From NCBI GenBank assembly GCA_016194795.1, contig JACQAX010000108.1, positions 1 through 7,536 on the forward strand: 7,536 nt of DNA. Direction: 5' to 3'. Below the pieces are notes generated by a model. That model saw only the letters and a list, made by a program, of their open reading frames with translations, made no database searches and was not told the DNA's origin. Source of the stretch: Deltaproteobacteria bacterium (GTDB lineage Bacteria > Bdellovibrionota > UBA1018 > UBA923). The translations under genes and the position numbers were made by a program. Within the stretch, counting starts at the first letter, position 1. Each line of letters starts with the position of its first letter. Shown here one piece after another: positions 5,636-7,536 of this stretch.

Positions 5636-6457
5636 CTCGAGCGAGCCGAGCACGGCTCCCGCGACGATGAGAACCATCGCGACGGCCGAGACGAGGCCCA
5701 GCTGTTTGCCGCCCAGCACGACCAGCACGAGCGTCGAGAGCAACGGGTCGAGGTACGAGAGCGCGCCGATGAGCCGCGGGTCGCCCCTCTTCAAGGCCGC
5801 GTCCCAGGTATAGAACGCCACTCCCATCGGCCCGAGGCCCAGCGCCACGAGAATCGCCCAGTCGCGCGCCGCGAGCGCCACGCGCGGCTCGAGCCAGGCG
5901 TGCGAGGCCAGCGAGAGCACTCCCGCCACCAGGCAGAACTGCGCGACGGCGGCCGTCGAGAAGGGCGGAAGCCTTTTCGTCAGCACGGAGTAAGCGGCCC
6001 AGATCACGGCGGCCGCGAGGGCGAGCAGCATCCCCGGAAGATGCGCGAGATCGGGCGCGAGGTGCCCGCCGGTGGCGACGAGCGCCGCCCCCGTGAACGC
6101 CACGGCACCGCCGGCCAGATGGTACCAGCGCAGGCCGTAGCCTTTCAGGAAGAGCGGCGAAAAAAGCACGATCAGCACGGGCCACAGGTAATTGACGAGG
6201 TTCGCCTCGACGGGCGGCGCGAGGCGAAACGCCATGAAGAGACAGAAATGGTAGCCGAACAAGCCGATGATGCCGCTGGCGAGCACGCGCGGGTCGCGGG
6301 TGAACTCACGGGCGCGCGCCAGGCCAGGCAGCGAGCCTATGAGCAGCGTCACGCCGACCAGTAGAAATGGCGGCACGTGCGCGACCAGGGTGCCGAGCCA
6401 GGCACGCGCGCTCCAGAGAAGAATCGAGGTGAAGGCCAGCAGCAACGGCGAAGGCAT
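5603..6457 (-). CDS. DMT-superfamily permease with two EamA domains (YddG-like)
   Basis: This inner-membrane transporter of 284 residues has about ten hydrophobic helices arranged as two EamA repeats (roughly 1-130 and 140-280). The first contains NYLWPVLIVLFSPL, which resembles the aromatic amino acid exporter YddG and its relatives. The second contains AVIWAAYSVLTKRLPPF and the motif AFYTWDAALKRGDPRLIGAL, ending SYLDPLLSTLVLVVLGG. An amino acid or related metabolite is the likely substrate, but none can be assigned. I prefer the ATG at 6457 because it puts the first helix at the N-terminus, as is usual in the family. A longer form from the ATG at 6502 adds 15 mostly polar residues. Neither start has a clear ribosome site. 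A weak promoter candidate on the minus strand is TTGATT (6557-6552) with TATCGT (6535-6530). The gene is convergent with the winged-helix gene and divergent from the small gene at 6535. Confidence 0.9.
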   Translation of the reverse strand: MPSPLLLAFTSILLWSARAWLGTLVAHVPPFLLVGVTLLIGSLPGLARAREFTRDPRVLASGIIGLFGYHFCLFMAFRLAPPVEANLVNYLWPVLIVLFSPLFLKGYGLRWYHLAGGAVAFTGAALVATGGHLAPDLAHLPGMLLALAAAVIWAAYSVLTKRLPPFSTAAVAQFCLVAGVLSLASHAWLEPRVALAARDWAILVALGLGPMGVAFYTWDAALKRGDPRLIGALSYLDPLLSTLVLVVLGGKQLGLVSAVAMVLIVAGAVLGSLELFQAVMRARA

Positions 6458-6521
6458 GACGCGAGCCAAACTACCGACTTTGGGTTGGTCCCGTCTATGC
6501 ATTTCTTGGGGATGGGGAAAG

Positions 6522-6527
6522 GGAGGA
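6522..6527 (+). promoter_or_regulatory. Strong Shine-Dalgarno site for the 69-aa gene
   Basis: GGAGGA lies 7 nt before the ATG at 6535. This is the best ribosome binding site in the window and is the main reason to accept the short downstream reading frame as a gene. Confidence 0.8.
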
Positions 6528-6534
6528 AAACGAT

Positions 6535-6744
6535 ATGTTCGGTTTTGGAAGAATCAATCGACGCCGCGGCATCGGCAGCGGTCTGCTTAGCCTGGGGGCC
6601 TTGTACGCCTGGCGCAACCGGGAGAGTATCAGGAGCTGGATCGGCAACCGTAAAACCGGCGTGAGCGGCCATATGGCCGGCTCGACGGATCAAGCCGGCG
6701 TCGCTTCGGGCAGCTCGCGCGCGAGCGACGATTTCAGCGTCTAA
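6535..6744 (+). CDS. Small 69-aa protein of unknown function with one hydrophobic/amphipathic helix
   Basis: I do not recognise this protein. It starts MFGFGRINRRRG, a basic segment, and continues into a mildly hydrophobic helix (about residues 13-26, GIGSGLLSLGALYAW). A basic stretch with RNRESIRSW follows, then a polar Ser/Gly/Ala tail ending SRASDDFSV. The basic flanks on both sides of one short hydrophobic helix suggest membrane attachment at the inner leaflet. Gene status rests on the strong ribosome site, on G/C-rich third codon positions like those of neighbouring genes, and on its exact fit between neighbours: 3 bp separate its stop from that of the convergent preA. No promoter is obvious. 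It could be a stress-type small membrane protein. Confidence 0.7.
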   Translation: MFGFGRINRRRGIGSGLLSLGALYAWRNRESIRSWIGNRKTGVSGHMAGSTDQAGVASGSSRASDDFSV

Positions 6745-6747
6745 CCG

Positions 6748-7536
6748 CTAGTGCCCGGCGTAAGTCAGGCGCTTGGTCTTGCGCATTGTGATCGCGCCGG
6801 GCGACGGACAGACGAGCTCACAAAGATTGCACCCGACGCATTCGACCTCGTCGACGATGGGAGCAAGGCGAATTTCCGGCTTCACGGAGATGCATTGGTG
6901 CGCGCCGTCCTCACAGGCCACCACGCACAGGTTGCAGTTGATGCACTTGTCGGGATGGATCTCGGCGACGTGGTGGTAATCGAGATCGAGCTCGCCCCAC
7001 TCGGTGAAGTTGGGGACCGCTTTCCCGACCATCTCGTTGACCGACTTGAAGCCCTTGCGGTCCATGTAATCGGAAAGCCCGTCCCTCAGGTCGTCGACGA
7101 TGCGATAGCCGTAGTGCATGACGGCGGTGCAGACCTGCACGGTCGTCGATCCCATCAGGATGAACTCGACGGCATCGCGCCAGTTGGAGATGCCGCCTAT
7201 CCCTGAGATCGGAAGGCCGAAGTTCTCGTTGCGCGCGAGCGACGCGACCATGTGGAGCGCGATCGGCTTCACCGCGGGGCCGCAGTAACCGCCGTTGGTG
7301 CTTCTGCCGCCGACTTTCGGATACGGCACGAAGTCCTCGATGTCGACGGTGATGAGGCTCTTGATCGTATTGATGAGCGAGACGGCGTCGCCGTTGCCGC
7401 GCTTGGCGGCCTCACCCGGGCGGTTGATGTCGGTGATGTTCGGCGTGAGCTTCACGATCACGGGCACCTTCGAATATTCCTTCACCCAGCTCGTGATGAG
7501 CTCGAGGAGCTTGGGCTCCTGGCCCACGGCCGAGCC
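6748..7536 (-). CDS. preA: NAD-dependent dihydropyrimidine dehydrogenase subunit PreA, C-terminal 262 residues (N-terminus beyond window)
   Basis: PreA is the FMN and iron-sulfur subunit that, with the NAD-binding PreT, reversibly reduces uracil and thymine to their dihydro forms in the first step of reductive pyrimidine breakdown. The frame is open to the window edge. Visible residues 1-180 are the C-terminal part of a dihydroorotate-dehydrogenase-like barrel: VIVKLTPNITD (FMN lysine region), NGGYCGPAVKPIALHMV, and the phosphate-binding strand PISGIGGISNWRDAVEFI. Two [4Fe-4S] motifs of CxxCxxCxxxC type follow: Cys198, 201, 204, 208 and Cys233, 236, 239, 243, the latter ending CP. The catalytic loop cysteine of the family would lie upstream of what is visible. 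A preT partner, if present, would also be outside the window on the minus strand. Family assignment is firm; substrate use in this organism is inferred. Confidence 0.93.
   Translation of the reverse strand, partial: GSAVGQEPKLLELITSWVKEYSKVPVIVKLTPNITDINRPGEAAKRGNGDAVSLINTIKSLITVDIEDFVPYPKVGGRSTNGGYCGPAVKPIALHMVASLARNENFGLPISGIGGISNWRDAVEFILMGSTTVQVCTAVMHYGYRIVDDLRDGLSDYMDRKGFKSVNEMVGKAVPNFTEWGELDLDYHHVAEIHPDKCINCNLCVVACEDGAHQCISVKPEIRLAPIVDEVECVGCNLCELVCPSPGAITMRKTKRLTYAGH

Noticed and set aside
5256..6185. 309-codon open frame on the minus strand
   Set aside because: Arg/Ala/Gly-rich translation, out of frame with the well-supported EamA permease on the same strand and opposite the end of the regulator gene. 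It is a GC-driven shadow.
6666..6679. 14-bp perfect palindrome CGGCCATATGGCCG
   Set aside because: It is inside the 69-aa gene, and about one such palindrome per window of this size is expected by chance. There is no positional link to a promoter.

Overview
The window is chromosomal DNA from a high-GC Gram-negative bacterium. Codon third positions are strongly G/C, two secreted proteins carry Sec-type signal peptides, and there is an MscS-type channel. The adenosylcobalamin-dependent ribonucleotide reductase and the compact, alternating gene order would suit a Myxococcota or Bdellovibrionota-like lineage, but the sequence alone does not fix the taxon. There are no tRNA or rRNA genes, no CRISPR array and no insertion sequence. 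Eight protein genes fill almost all of the window, and two are cut by its edges.

Left part (1-2244, + strand). The window opens inside the 3' half of nrdJ, which ends at a textbook intrinsic terminator. An extended -10 promoter follows directly and should drive an atypical SDR (NDUFA9-like) gene whose mRNA would be leaderless or nearly so. That gene overlaps the 3' end of a convergent MscS-family channel gene by 26 bp.

Middle part (2219-5635). The MscS gene (-) and a secreted DUF192 gene (+) are divergent, and their first codons overlap. Each has a plausible sigma70 promoter inside the other's coding sequence, so their mRNAs would be complementary for about 145 nt at the 5' ends. After a 196-bp intergenic region with a 15-bp palindrome, a 12-nt direct repeat and an extended -10 promoter comes a two-gene operon. 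It encodes a 111-aa secreted peptide-like protein and, overlapping by ATGA, a 511-aa cytoplasmic helical-repeat protein with two C-terminal winged-helix domains. This pair is the strongest candidate for an undescribed system. A small exported protein translationally coupled to a repeat-plus-HTH regulator formally resembles peptide-pheromone (RRNPP-type) or secreted-product/regulator pairs, but that function is inference.

Right part (5603-7536). A DMT/EamA permease gene (-) overlaps the 3' end of the regulator gene by 33 bp. It is divergent from a 69-aa small-protein gene (+) with a strong ribosome binding site. That gene runs into the convergent 3' end of preA (-), the iron-sulfur/FMN subunit of NAD-dependent dihydropyrimidine dehydrogenase, whose N-terminus lies beyond the window. 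The genes appear to be mostly housekeeping neighbours without a shared pathway. The only tight functional unit visible is the small secreted protein and its coupled regulator.
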